Positions 14,730 through 23,261 of a stretch of DNA of 30,687 nt are shown here, one piece after another. The stretch covers positions 1 to 30,687 of the forward strand of contig QFQD01000043.1 of NCBI GenBank assembly GCA_003241485.1, given 5' to 3'. This stretch comes from Ancylobacter novellus (GTDB lineage Bacteria; Pseudomonadota; Alphaproteobacteria; Rhizobiales; Xanthobacteraceae). The first letter of the stretch is position 1. Each line of letters begins with the position of its first letter. Under the pieces are notes generated by a model that was given only the letters and a program-made list of their open reading frames with translations, was not told where the DNA came from and made no database searches. A program made the translations under genes and the position numbers.

Positions 14730-16274
14730 TCAACGCAGCGGCGGCCTGCCGCGCAGAAGCGCCTTGAGGTAGGACACCCGCATCAGCATTACCGTCAGAA
14801 CCGCATAGGCCGAGCCGCCGGCCGCAATGCACAATGCCAGCAGCGCGATATCGCGCCCATGAGGAAGCACTGCAACCAGCGCCGGACCATAGCGACCGGC
14901 GAGGAAAAGCGCCGCGGCGATCCCCACCCCGATCAGCATCAGGCGCGGCAATTTGCCCGCCAGTTGCGCGTCGCCGCACTCATAGCCGCGCCAGCGCGCC
15001 AACACGGCCAGCGCGATCACCGTGATCCAGCCGCCTGCCGAGGTCGCCAGTGCCAGCCCGACCTGCGCCAGATCGTGCATCAGCCAGATTTTCAGCAGGA
15101 TGTTGACCACCGCCGCGCCGAGCGTCGCCAGCACCGGGGTTCGCGTGTCGCCGCGCGCGTAGAAGGGCGACATGAAGGCGCGCATGATGACGAAAGGCAC
15201 CAGCCCCACGCCATAAGCCGCCAGCGTCGCGCCGGCGGCGGCCGCCGCCTCGGGCGTGAAGGCCCCGCGCAGGAACAGCCCGCGCATGATGATCTCGGGG
15301 ATGACCAGCGAGGCCGCGAGGAAGGGCAGCACCAGCAGGATGGTCAGTTCGATCGCCCGCGCCTGAGCGAAGCGGGCGCCATCGAGGTCGTCGGCGGCAA
15401 TTCGGCGCGACATTTCCGGCAGCAGCACGATGCCTGCCGCGATGCCGACGACGCCGATGGGCAGCTGGTTGATCCGGTCGGCATAGAACAGCGCGGCGAT
15501 GGCGCCCTGCGGGAGGAAGGAGGCGATGATGGTGTCGGCGAACAGCGCCAGTTGCACACCCGCCGAGCCGATGATCGCCGGGCCCAGCGCCCACAGGAAG
15601 CGGCGCATCTCCGGATCGAGCCTCGGGCGCCCGAAGCGCAGGCCCAGACCATGCGTCTGCGAATCCCACACCAGCAGCCCGACCTGCAGGAAGCCGGAAA
15701 TCAGCACGCCCCATGCCGCAGCGTGGCCAGCGGTGGGAAACAGGCCGGCAAAGCTCAGCGTGCCGACCATGGCGACGTTGAGCAGGATCGAGGCGCTTGC
15801 GGCCGCCCAGAAGCGGTCATTGGCGTTCAGCACGCCGCCGACCAGCGTGACCACCGCGATCAACCCGAGATAGGGAAATGTGATGCGGGTGAAATCCACC
15901 GTCAGCGCGAAGCGCTCGGGATCGGCCGACAGGCCCGGCGCCAGCGCCGCCACCACCCAGCTGGTCGCCGCCAGCGCAAAGGCCAGAATAGCGAGCTGGA
16001 CGACGACCACGGCCGAGAGGATGCCATCGGCGAAGCGCCGTGCCGCGCCATCCCCCTCCACCGTCTTCACCCGCGCATAGGCCGGCACGAAGGCGGTGTT
16101 GAACGCGCCTTCTGCGAAGATCGAGCGGAAATGGTTCGGCAGGCGGAAGGCGATGTAGAAAGCGTCCGCCACCGGGCCGGCACCCAGCACCGCCGCCATC
16201 ACGATGTCGCGCACGAAGCCCGTCAGCCGCGAGAGCAGCGTCCAGCCGCCGACGGAGAAGATGCTGCGAATCAT
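14730..16274 (-). CDS. murJ: Lipid II flippase MurJ (MviN)
   Basis: MurJ flips the peptidoglycan precursor lipid II across the inner membrane. The 514-residue protein begins with the family hallmark MIRSIFSVGGWTLLSRLTGFVRDIVMAAVLG (outline) and has ADAFYIAFRLPNHFRSIFAEGAFNTAFVP, the conserved cavity segment with the functional arginines. About fourteen hydrophobic helices follow. Its length is typical (500-530). The ATG at 16274 directly begins the conserved N-terminus. It is essential in most Gram-negative bacteria. A REP-like element separates it from the upstream aminotransferase gene, so it may be transcribed separately. Confidence 0.96.
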   Translation of the reverse strand: MIRSIFSVGGWTLLSRLTGFVRDIVMAAVLGAGPVADAFYIAFRLPNHFRSIFAEGAFNTAFVPAYARVKTVEGDGAARRFADGILSAVVVVQLAILAFALAATSWVVAALAPGLSADPERFALTVDFTRITFPYLGLIAVVTLVGGVLNANDRFWAAASASILLNVAMVGTLSFAGLFPTAGHAAAWGVLISGFLQVGLLVWDSQTHGLGLRFGRPRLDPEMRRFLWALGPAIIGSAGVQLALFADTIIASFLPQGAIAALFYADRINQLPIGVVGIAAGIVLLPEMSRRIAADDLDGARFAQARAIELTILLVLPFLAASLVIPEIIMRGLFLRGAFTPEAAAAAGATLAAYGVGLVPFVIMRAFMSPFYARGDTRTPVLATLGAAVVNILLKIWLMHDLAQVGLALATSAGGWITVIALAVLARWRGYECGDAQLAGKLPRLMLIGVGIAAALFLAGRYGPALVAVLPHGRDIALLALCIAAGGSAYAVLTVMLMRVSYLKALLRGRPPLR

Positions 16275-16413
16275 GGAATGCCCGGACGAACTGAGAGGTG
16301 CGGGAACCTAACGGAGCCCGCCCCCGCCCGCCAGCGGGTCGCGAAGCTCCATGTCATCACGGCCTCAGCACAGCGCCGGGATCCCCGTCCTATGGGCGCG
16401 CCTGTCGCGAACG

Positions 16414-16443
16414 ATCCCGGATCGGCCGTCCGCCGTCCGGGAT
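16414..16443. repeat. REP-like palindromic element between murJ and the aminotransferase gene
   Basis: ATCCCGGA, one bulged T, CGGC, a short loop, GCCG, TCCGGGAT form a near-perfect hairpin. It is part of a wider block (about 16350-16445) that begins TCATCACGG and has a second CCGGGATCCCCG motif at 16376-16387. This is the two-armed arrangement typical of rhizobial 'GTCATCCCGG...' intergenic elements. It resembles the element at 888-953 in its CCGG/ATCCCGG core. Confidence 0.65.
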
Positions 16444-16461
16444 GACGCCCCTATACCGCCC

Positions 16462-17631
16462 TCAGGCGCCCAGCGCCCGCCGCACCGCCGCGATCACCCG
16501 GTCCTGCGCCGCCTCGTCGAGATAGGCGTGCATCGGCAGGCTGATGACTTCGCCGGAGAGCCGCTCGGACACCGGCAGGCCGTTGCCGGCCGCGGGATAC
16601 TGCGCATAGGCCGGCTGGCGGTGCATCGGAATGCGATAATACACCGCCGTCGGCACGCCCTCGCGGGCCAGCGCCGCGCCCAGCCCGTCGCGCACGCCAT
16701 GCGGCAGGCGGATGGTGTACTGCGCCCAGATCGAGGTCGCGCGCGGATCGACAACCGGCACGATGGCCACATCCTTCAGCGCCTCGTTATAGCGCGTGGC
16801 GACGCGCTGGCGGGCGGCGATCTCGTCCTCGAAGATCGACAGCTTTTCCAGGAGGATGGCGGCCTGAATGGTGTCGAGGCGGCCGGTCATGCCGATGCGC
16901 ACATTCTCGTACTTGTCGACGCCCTGGCCGTGCTCGCGCACGCTCTTGAGCACCGGCACGAGGTCGTCGTCATCGGTGAACACCGCGCCACCATCGCCGA
17001 AGCAGCCGAGCGGCTTGGCCGGGAAGAAGCTGGTGGCGGTCGCGTCGCCGAAGGAACCGGTGCGCTTGCCGTTCCAGGTGGCGCCGAAGCCCTGCGCCGT
17101 GTCGCACAGCACCTTCAGCCCATGCGCCCTGGCGATGGCGAGGATGGCGTCGAGATCCGCCGGCTGGCCGAACAGATCGACCGGGATCACCACTTTCGGC
17201 GTCAGGCCCTTGTCGGTCGCGACCTTGATCGCGGCCTCAAGGCTGCGCGGGTCCATGTTGAAGGTGTCTTCCAGCACGTCGACGAAGACCGGCGTCGCGC
17301 CCACCCACGGCACCACCTCGGCGGTGGCGCAGAAGGTGAAGGACGGGCAGAACACCGCATCGCCGGCCTTCACGCCCCAGGCCATGAGGAGCATGGCCAA
17401 CGCATCCGTGCCGCTGGAGCAGGAAATCGCGTGCTTGGCGCCGGCGAAGGCGGCGAGCTGGCTCTCCAGCTCTGTCACTTCCGGGCCGTTCACGAAGCGG
17501 CAGTGGTTCAGCACCCGCGTCACCGCCTCGTCGATCCGCGTGCCGAGACGGGCGCGCTGGGAGGCAACGTCGATGAAAGGGATCGGCGCCAGGGCGACGG
17601 GAGCGCTGTCGGTCTTCACGTGCGAATTCAT
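16462..17631 (-). CDS. DegT/DnrJ/EryC1 sugar aminotransferase, probably GnnB-like
   Basis: A 389-residue PLP aminotransferase acting on nucleotide keto-sugars. The cofactor lysine is K206 in SFFPAKPLGCFGDGGA. D177 and Q180 in LCDTAQGFGA hold the ring, and the phosphate loop is SSGTDAL (72-78). It overlaps in type with WbpE/WlbC (3-keto sugar aminotransferases) and GnnB, which turns UDP-3-keto-GlcNAc into the UDP-2,3-diaminosugar used for amide-linked lipid A. It lies 12 bases after an oxidoreductase matching the partner enzyme (GnnA/WlbA), with no uronate-pathway dehydrogenase (WbpA-like) nearby. I therefore favour the lipid A role over an O-antigen role, as inference. Confidence 0.88.
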   Translation of the reverse strand: MNSHVKTDSAPVALAPIPFIDVASQRARLGTRIDEAVTRVLNHCRFVNGPEVTELESQLAAFAGAKHAISCSSGTDALAMLLMAWGVKAGDAVFCPSFTFCATAEVVPWVGATPVFVDVLEDTFNMDPRSLEAAIKVATDKGLTPKVVIPVDLFGQPADLDAILAIARAHGLKVLCDTAQGFGATWNGKRTGSFGDATATSFFPAKPLGCFGDGGAVFTDDDDLVPVLKSVREHGQGVDKYENVRIGMTGRLDTIQAAILLEKLSIFEDEIAARQRVATRYNEALKDVAIVPVVDPRATSIWAQYTIRLPHGVRDGLGAALAREGVPTAVYYRIPMHRQPAYAQYPAAGNGLPVSERLSGEVISLPMHAYLDEAAQDRVIAAVRRALGA

Positions 17632-17643
17632 GAGTTGTCTCGC

Positions 17644-18642
17644 TCAGCCGGCGGCGACGACGCGCAGGGGCGTCTCGGGAGCCGATTTCGGGGCGGGGAA
17701 ATTCTCCAGGCAGCGCATGGCGGTGGCGATGGCGGCCACGCCATCCTCGCCCGACACCGCCGGATCGCGGTCGCCGCGCACCGCTTCGAGGAAGCGGGTC
17801 AGCTCGACACGCAGCGGCTCGGCATAGGCCACCGGCAGATGGCGCATCGAATAGCTGCCATCGGGCTTGTAGTCGAAGCACTCGGTCACCTGACGGGTGA
17901 GCAGGTCGCCGATAACGTACTTCTTGCGGGTGGCGACATGCACCGTGCGCGCCTTGAACGGCGTCAGCCAGTTGGTGTTGATGTGCGCCAGCACGCCATT
18001 GGCGGTGCGGAACTGCAGCAGCGCAATGTCCTCGCGGTCCGCCACCGCCGCCTTCACCTGCGGCTGAACCTCGGCGATATGCGAGCCGGTGAAGTGGCAG
18101 ATCAGGTCGATGTCGTGCACGGCGAGATCGATCACCACGCCGACATTGGACATGCGCGGGGGGAACGGGCCGACGCGGGTGATGCCGATGGAGAGGATCT
18201 CCTCGCCGCGAATGGCGTTTTTCACCGCCTCGACCGCCGGGTTGAAGCGCTCGACATGGCCGACCATCAACGCCACGCCCTTTGCCTTGGCCGCCGCGAC
18301 GATGGCCTCGGCCTCGGCGACGGTGGGGGCGATCGGCTTTTCCACCAGCACATGCTTGCCGGCGGCGATGGCCGCCAGCGCGACGTCATGATGCAGGTGC
18401 GTCGGCGCGGCGATGACCAGCGCATCGACCCCGAGGGCGATCAGCTCGTCGACCGAAGCAACGGCCGTGCAGCCCAGCAATGCCGCGACCTTGCCGCGCT
18501 GCGCCTCGTCGGGATCGGCAATGCCCACCATCTGCGCGCCGGGAAGGTCGCCGAGCACGCGCGCATGGTTGTACCCCATCACGCCAACACCGATGACGCC
18601 TACACGGATAGGCGCGCTCTCCGCGACCGGGCTCTGAGCCAT
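17644..18642 (-). CDS. Gfo/Idh/MocA oxidoreductase, probably UDP-GlcNAc 3-dehydrogenase (GnnA/WlbA-like)
   Basis: A 332-residue NAD-dependent sugar dehydrogenase. The Rossmann start is VGVIGVGVMGYNHARVL (14-30), and the catalytic EKP motif at 101-103 (K102) sits in VLVEKPIAPT. The segment GHVERFNPAV (128-137) is typical of the nucleotide-sugar WlbA/GnnA subfamily, and the H176/D177 pair in VIDLAVHDIDL completes the active site. It would oxidise the 3-hydroxyl of a UDP-N-acetyl sugar to a ketone for the aminotransferase downstream. GAGGAAG precedes the ATG at 18642. Together the two genes make a UDP-3-amino sugar. Confidence 0.88.
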   Translation of the reverse strand: MAQSPVAESAPIRVGVIGVGVMGYNHARVLGDLPGAQMVGIADPDEAQRGKVAALLGCTAVASVDELIALGVDALVIAAPTHLHHDVALAAIAAGKHVLVEKPIAPTVAEAEAIVAAAKAKGVALMVGHVERFNPAVEAVKNAIRGEEILSIGITRVGPFPPRMSNVGVVIDLAVHDIDLICHFTGSHIAEVQPQVKAAVADREDIALLQFRTANGVLAHINTNWLTPFKARTVHVATRKKYVIGDLLTRQVTECFDYKPDGSYSMRHLPVAYAEPLRVELTRFLEAVRGDRDPAVSGEDGVAAIATAMRCLENFPAPKSAPETPLRVVAAG

Positions 18643-18775
18643 TGCGAACTTCCTCGGATGATACTGTCGGCTCGGGGTCTAACACGCGACCAGAGTCGTG
18701 ACGAGCCATGCGGGGCGCCTTCCCCGCCGGCTCGGGTTCAATCATTGATTCAAGATGTTACCGCGCCTGCACGGC

Positions 18776-20152
18776 TCATTCCGGTACGGCGTCGGCCTGC
18801 CGGACGGCGCGGGTGTCGACGAAGCTCTTGTAGATGAAGCCGCGTTTGCCCTCGACGATGACCTCACACCAGCCATCGCAGGCGACGAGTTCCACCTTCT
18901 GCCCGCTCTGCAAATTGCCGATGGCGGACGCGCCGCGCTTGGGCTCGGAGCGCATGGTGACGGAGGAACGGATCGTCGCGGTGCCGACCGGATCGCCGCC
19001 GAAACCGGCCTGCGACGCGCCGTCGCCATCCGGCGTCTCGTCCGCGGCCGGCTCGGGGGCCGCATGAGCGGGGGCGGAAGCCGCCTCGGCGGGTGTCGCG
19101 GCGGCGACCTGACGGGAGGGTGCGGGCGGCGGCAGCGGGGCCTGCTTTGGCATGGCCACCGCCTTCGGCTTCTCGGGCACGGCCACAGCGGCATCGCCAT
19201 CGCCACTGTCAGGCGAGGCAAAGGCGGCAGCGCTGGCCGGGACTTGCGGGCGCGGCGCGGGCTCGAACACCGGCGCGGCGTTGCGAAGAACCGGCTGGGG
19301 CACATCGGCCACGATGGCGGCGACATTGGGAACCGCCGCCGGGGCGGGCGCGGCAGCAATGGCGAAGGCAGGTTTTGCCGGCGGGGGGGATGCCTCTGCT
19401 TCCGATGCGACAGGCGCAGCAACGGCGGCCAGCGGCGTGGAGGGAGCGACACTCGCGATCGCGGCATTGCCGATCGCCTCGGGCGCGACCTTCGCCTCCT
19501 CGCGGCCTACGACGGATTGCAGCGCCATGGCGCCACCGCCCGCAACGGCCATGCAGACGGTCAGCAATGCCAGGCGTTTCCAGGTAATGACGTCGGAGGA
19601 CGTCGCCCGGCGGCGGCGGGCGACAGGCTCGCAATCGCGCGCTGCGCCGAAGCCACGCCGGCGGGTCTCGGCGCCCGCGCTCGGGGCGGGCGGAACCGGC
19701 GTCGGCAGACGGGAGAGCATCGGCTTGCCGGCTTCCGTCGGCTGCGCGGCGGTAGAGCCCTCCGTGGGAGCACGCGGCACGGGCGGGAGTTCATGCGGCG
19801 CCAGAGGGCTGCCGGCGGCCCCCATCGTGGCGGGACGAGCGACGAACATGTCCTTCACCTCGCCAAGGGCGGCGATCTTGGTGCGGACATCGGAATAGGG
19901 CGCCGGCGGAAGCGGACCGGCCGGGGGAAGCCGGCGCGGCGGCACGGGACCGGCGACAGCGGGAGCCTGTGGTGCGACCGGTTTGGCGAGCGTCTCGCCC
20001 GCAGACCGCCCCCCCGATACGGGAGCCGGCTCGTCCGAATCGCCCTTGCGCGCCGCCTTCTCCTGCTCAAGAGAGTTCAAAATTGCGCGGAAATCGCTGA
20101 CAAGTGTCGATGAAAGGCCCGTACCGCGCGGCTCTTGCGATGAAGTCGACAT
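18776..20152 (-). CDS. Proline/alanine-rich single-span protein with C-terminal SH3-like domain
   Basis: I do not recognise a named family for this 458-residue protein as a whole. Residues 1-185 are polar and proline-rich with several basic patches (ETRRRG, ARRRRATSS). A single hydrophobic helix follows at about 190-211 (ITWKRLALLTVCMAVAGGGAMAL). Another long Pro/Ala-rich region runs to about 380, and a bacterial SH3 domain spans about 390-445 (TIRSSVTMRSEPKRGASAIGN... GWCEVIVEGKRGFIYKSFV). The basic side before the helix suggests the N-terminus stays in the cytoplasm and the SH3 domain reaches the periplasm, perhaps to touch peptidoglycan. ATG 20152 is chosen for its GGTAGAG upstream; the frame is open to 20299 without clear coding character. 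Confidence 0.75.
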   Translation of the reverse strand: MSTSSQEPRGTGLSSTLVSDFRAILNSLEQEKAARKGDSDEPAPVSGGRSAGETLAKPVAPQAPAVAGPVPPRRLPPAGPLPPAPYSDVRTKIAALGEVKDMFVARPATMGAAGSPLAPHELPPVPRAPTEGSTAAQPTEAGKPMLSRLPTPVPPAPSAGAETRRRGFGAARDCEPVARRRRATSSDVITWKRLALLTVCMAVAGGGAMALQSVVGREEAKVAPEAIGNAAIASVAPSTPLAAVAAPVASEAEASPPPAKPAFAIAAAPAPAAVPNVAAIVADVPQPVLRNAAPVFEPAPRPQVPASAAAFASPDSGDGDAAVAVPEKPKAVAMPKQAPLPPPAPSRQVAAATPAEAASAPAHAAPEPAADETPDGDGASQAGFGGDPVGTATIRSSVTMRSEPKRGASAIGNLQSGQKVELVACDGWCEVIVEGKRGFIYKSFVDTRAVRQADAVPE

Positions 20153-20547
20153 GTCGCGCGTCACTCTACCGGGGGCTTGAGGACAACGGCGCCGGGGGGC
20201 ACGCAAGGCTGGCACGATTCGCGGCGGGAAGGCACGGAAGTCTCCGCATCGGCTCGGCGTTCGGACCGGCAGCGCCCCATCACGCCCACAGTCATCCACT
20301 CGATTTCGCGGTGCTCGACACTTCGCATGCGTTATTTCCGGTTCTTGGCAGACCCTTTCGGGCCGGCTTCCACACGAGAGATCTTTCTGCTTCGCACGCC
20401 CGGCGACACACTAACCGCAGGTACCCGCTTGATGCAAGAAAGTCACATAACTGATTTTTCACCTTGCCAACCGATTGCGGCAACTCTTGGCCCGATTGGA
20501 CAGCAAGGCGACGTTGTTTATTATAATACCTCCAACGATTATGTTGT
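20153..20547. other. 395-base intergenic region between pncB and the SH3 protein
   Basis: I see no convincing gene. The part next to pncB is clearly AT-richer than the rest (GTTGTTTATTATAATACC around 20512-20529), with TATAAT-like matches on both strands but no well-spaced -35. A better minus-strand promoter candidate for the SH3 gene is TTGCAT-N17-TTAGTG (20409-20437). An inverted pair TTGCC-N10-GGCAA lies at 20464-20483. No terminator hairpin follows pncB. Confidence 0.5.
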
Positions 20548-21846
20548 TCACACGAGAACAGCGCGGGCCGGCTGGGTCGTCGCCGCGAAAACCCGTTGGT
20601 AGCGCTCGACCTCCTCGGGCGGCCCCATCGCCTTCGTCGGGTTGTCGGAAAGTTTCACCGTCGGCCGTCCGTCGGCGGAGATGACCTTGCAGACGATGGA
20701 GATCGGATCGAGCCGCCCATCGGGCGCGAAGCCGCGGAAATCGTTGGTCAGCAAGGTTCCCCAGCCAAACCCCATCCGCATCCGGCCGCGGAAATGGCGG
20801 TAGATGCGCTCGATGTCGTCGATGTCGAGCCCGTCTGAAAAGATGGCGAGCTTCTGAGTCGGGTCCTGCCCGCGCGCGCGCCACCAGGCAATCGCCTCCT
20901 CGCCGCCCTCGATCGGATCCTTGCTGTCGATGCGGATACCGGTCCAGCCGGCGACCCATTCCGGCGCGTTGGCGAGGAAGTTCGTGGTGCCGAAGGTATC
21001 GGGCAGGATGACGCGCAGATTGCCCTCATAGTCCTTCTGCCAGTCGGACAGCACCTTGTAGGGCGCCTCGGCCAGCTCCGCGTCCGAATCAGCCAGCGCG
21101 GCATAGACCATGGGCAGCTCATGCGCGTTGGTGCCGGTCGCCTCGACCTCGCGGCGCAGCGCGATAAGGCAGTTGGAGGTGCCGAGGAAGCTCTCGCCGA
21201 GCCCTTCCATCATCGCCTGCACGCACCAGTCCTGCCACAGGAAGCCGTGCCGCCGGCGGGTGCCGAAATCCGCGACATTGGCGCCGCCCAGCGCCTTGAG
21301 CCGCTCCACCTTCTTCCACACCCGCGTCATCGCCTGCGCATAGAGCACCTGCAGCTCGAACCGCCCCATGCTGCGCAGCACCGCGCGCGAGCGCAGCTCG
21401 TTGATGATGGCGAGCGCGGGAATCTCCCACATGGTGGTCTCGATCCACGGCCCCTCGAAGGTCAGCTCATACTGACCCTCGCGCTTTTCGAGGTGATAGG
21501 CGGGGAAGCGGAAGCCTTCGAGCCAGGCAACGAAGTCCGGCGAGAACATCTGCCGCTTGCCGTAGAACATGTTGCCGCGCAGCCAGGTGGATTCACCACG
21601 CGTCAGGGCGAGCGAGCGCACATGGTCCAGCTGCTCGCGCAGTTCTCCCTCGTCGACGAAATCGGCGATGCGCACGCTCTTCGTGCGGTTGATGATGCCG
21701 AAGGTCACGCGGGTTTGGAAATGGCGGCGATAGATCGTCTGCGCCATCAGCAGCTTGTAGAAATCCGTGTCGAGCACGGAGCGGACGATCGGATCGATCT
21801 TCCAGGTGTGGTTGTAGACGCGCGTGGCGATGTCGATCATGCGCAA
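20548..21846 (-). CDS. pncB: Nicotinate phosphoribosyltransferase
   Basis: PncB joins nicotinate and PRPP to give nicotinate mononucleotide in NAD salvage. The 432-residue protein has the classic N-terminal substrate motif VLDTDFYKLLMAQTIY (24-39), the EFGTRR-like segment DFGTRRRHGF (193-202), and the catalytic, phosphorylated histidine H242 in TGTNAHELPMVYAALAD. SDGLDIDDI and GFGWGTLLTNDF near the C-terminus match the PRPP-binding region. ATG 21846 is used; ATG at the third codon (21840) is an alternative. It is divergent from the old yellow enzyme gene (217 bases). Confidence 0.96.
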   Translation of the reverse strand: MRMIDIATRVYNHTWKIDPIVRSVLDTDFYKLLMAQTIYRRHFQTRVTFGIINRTKSVRIADFVDEGELREQLDHVRSLALTRGESTWLRGNMFYGKRQMFSPDFVAWLEGFRFPAYHLEKREGQYELTFEGPWIETTMWEIPALAIINELRSRAVLRSMGRFELQVLYAQAMTRVWKKVERLKALGGANVADFGTRRRHGFLWQDWCVQAMMEGLGESFLGTSNCLIALRREVEATGTNAHELPMVYAALADSDAELAEAPYKVLSDWQKDYEGNLRVILPDTFGTTNFLANAPEWVAGWTGIRIDSKDPIEGGEEAIAWWRARGQDPTQKLAIFSDGLDIDDIERIYRHFRGRMRMGFGWGTLLTNDFRGFAPDGRLDPISIVCKVISADGRPTVKLSDNPTKAMGPPEEVERYQRVFAATTQPARAVLV

Positions 21847-22063
21847 GAGGTCCCGTTGCCCGGCCGCCTCTTCTAGCCGATGGCGGGGCCATTCTCCTAA
21901 CGCGCTCGGTCGGCAGGCCGAAAGGCAGTCCAGAAGGCCGACATTCGCTGCATTGCGAAAAGACCGTGCGTTCGCCCCTTGGAAGCCGACGCGCAGTGAT
22001 TAAGTCTCCTCTCGAAGCGCGTACCCGAATAGGGGCGTCGCACCAAACGCACAGGAGCGAACC

Positions 22064-23161
22064 TTGGCTACCACCAGGTCCCTGTTCGACAGCTATCGCC
22101 TTGGCGACATCACGCTGTCGAACCGCATCGTCATGGCCCCGCTGACGCGCAACCGCGCCGTCGAAGGGCTGGTCCCCTCCCCGCTCGCCGTCGAATATTA
22201 CAGCCAGCGTGCCAGCGCCGGTCTCATCATCACCGAGGCGACGCAGGTCTCCGACACCGCGCAGGGCTATCAGGACACGCCCGGCGTGTTCACCGAAGCC
22301 CAGGTCGAAGGCTGGAAGCGCGTCACCGACGCGGTGCACGCCAAGGGCGGGCGCATGTTCGTGCAGCTCTGGCATGTCGGGCGCGTCTCGCACCGCTCGC
22401 TGCAGCCCGGCGGCGCCGCCCCGCTGGCGCCCTCGGCCATTCGCGCCGAGACCAAGACCTATGTGAACAACGGCTTTGCCGAGGTCGACGAGCCGCGCGC
22501 GCTGACGCTGGAAGAGATTCCCGGCGTTGTCGACGATTTCCGCAAGGCGGCGGCCAACGCCATTCGCGCCGGCTTTGACGGCGTCGAGATCCACGGCGCC
22601 AACGGCTATCTCATCGACCAGTTCCTGCGCGACGGCGCCAACAAGCGCACCGACGCCTATGGCGGCTCCATCGAGAACCGTACCCGCTTCCTGAAGGAAG
22701 TACTGGCGGCGGTGATCGGCGAAATCGGCGCGAACCGCACCGGCATCCGCCTCTCCCCGGTAACGCCGGCGAATGGCCTGTCGGACAGCAACCCGCAGGC
22801 GCTGTTCAACCATGTGCTCGACGTGGTGGAGAGCCTGCACCCGGTCTATGTGCACATGATCGAGGGCGCCACCGGCGGCCCGCGCGACATCGCCCCGGAC
22901 TTCGATTTCGAGGCACTGCGCAAGCGCTTCAGCGGCACCTGGATGGTCAATAACGGCTATGACAAGGCGCTGGCCGAGCAGGTCCTCGCCGCCGGCAAGG
23001 CCGACCTCGTCGCGTTCGGCAAGCCGTTCATCTCCTCGCCGGATGCGGTGGAGCGCCTGCGCCGCGGCGTCGCGTTCAACGAACTCGACCGCGACCATCT
23101 CTATGGCGGCGGCGCCAAGGGCTATATCGACTACCCGACGCTGGAAAGCGCCGACGCCTGA
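22064..23161 (+). CDS. Old yellow enzyme family flavin-dependent alkene reductase (NemA-like)
   Basis: A 365-residue FMN enzyme that uses NAD(P)H to reduce activated C=C bonds, nitro compounds or nitrate esters. The family motifs are present: MAPLTRNRA (24-32), ITEATQVS, the substrate-binding H104 in QLWHVGRVSH, and H177/N180 with Y182 in EIHGANGYLIDQFLRDGANKR. YGGSIENRTRF follows, and the C-terminal FMN loop is seen at LVAFGKPFISSPD. The start is TTG at 22064, supported by AGGAG eight bases upstream. No TetR-type NemR regulator is next to it. A perfect stem-loop follows the gene. Confidence 0.93.
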   Translation: MATTRSLFDSYRLGDITLSNRIVMAPLTRNRAVEGLVPSPLAVEYYSQRASAGLIITEATQVSDTAQGYQDTPGVFTEAQVEGWKRVTDAVHAKGGRMFVQLWHVGRVSHRSLQPGGAAPLAPSAIRAETKTYVNNGFAEVDEPRALTLEEIPGVVDDFRKAAANAIRAGFDGVEIHGANGYLIDQFLRDGANKRTDAYGGSIENRTRFLKEVLAAVIGEIGANRTGIRLSPVTPANGLSDSNPQALFNHVLDVVESLHPVYVHMIEGATGGPRDIAPDFDFEALRKRFSGTWMVNNGYDKALAEQVLAAGKADLVAFGKPFISSPDAVERLRRGVAFNELDRDHLYGGGAKGYIDYPTLESADA

Positions 23162-23171
23162 GACGAATAAC

Positions 23172-23205
23172 GAAGGGGCCTGCCGTCAATACGGCAGGCC
23201 CCTTC
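23172..23205 (+). terminator. Strong hairpin downstream of the old yellow enzyme gene
   Basis: A perfect 14-bp stem GAAGGGGCCTGCCG / CGGCAGGCCCCTTC with a six-base loop (TCAATA) begins ten bases after the stop. There is no T-run after it, so it may stall polymerase or protect the 3' end. It also lies 56 bases beyond the stop of the convergent transglutaminase gene. Confidence 0.75.
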
Positions 23206-23261
23206 GACCTAGTGCAATTGATAAGCAGGTACTGACGGGCGGAGCGTAGTCGCTATCCGTT

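Noticed and set aside
16351..18837. An 828-codon plus-strand open frame opposite the aminotransferase and oxidoreductase genes
   Set aside because: It crosses two complete enzyme genes and their gap with a low-complexity His/Arg-rich product. Both minus-strand proteins have catalytic motifs in order.
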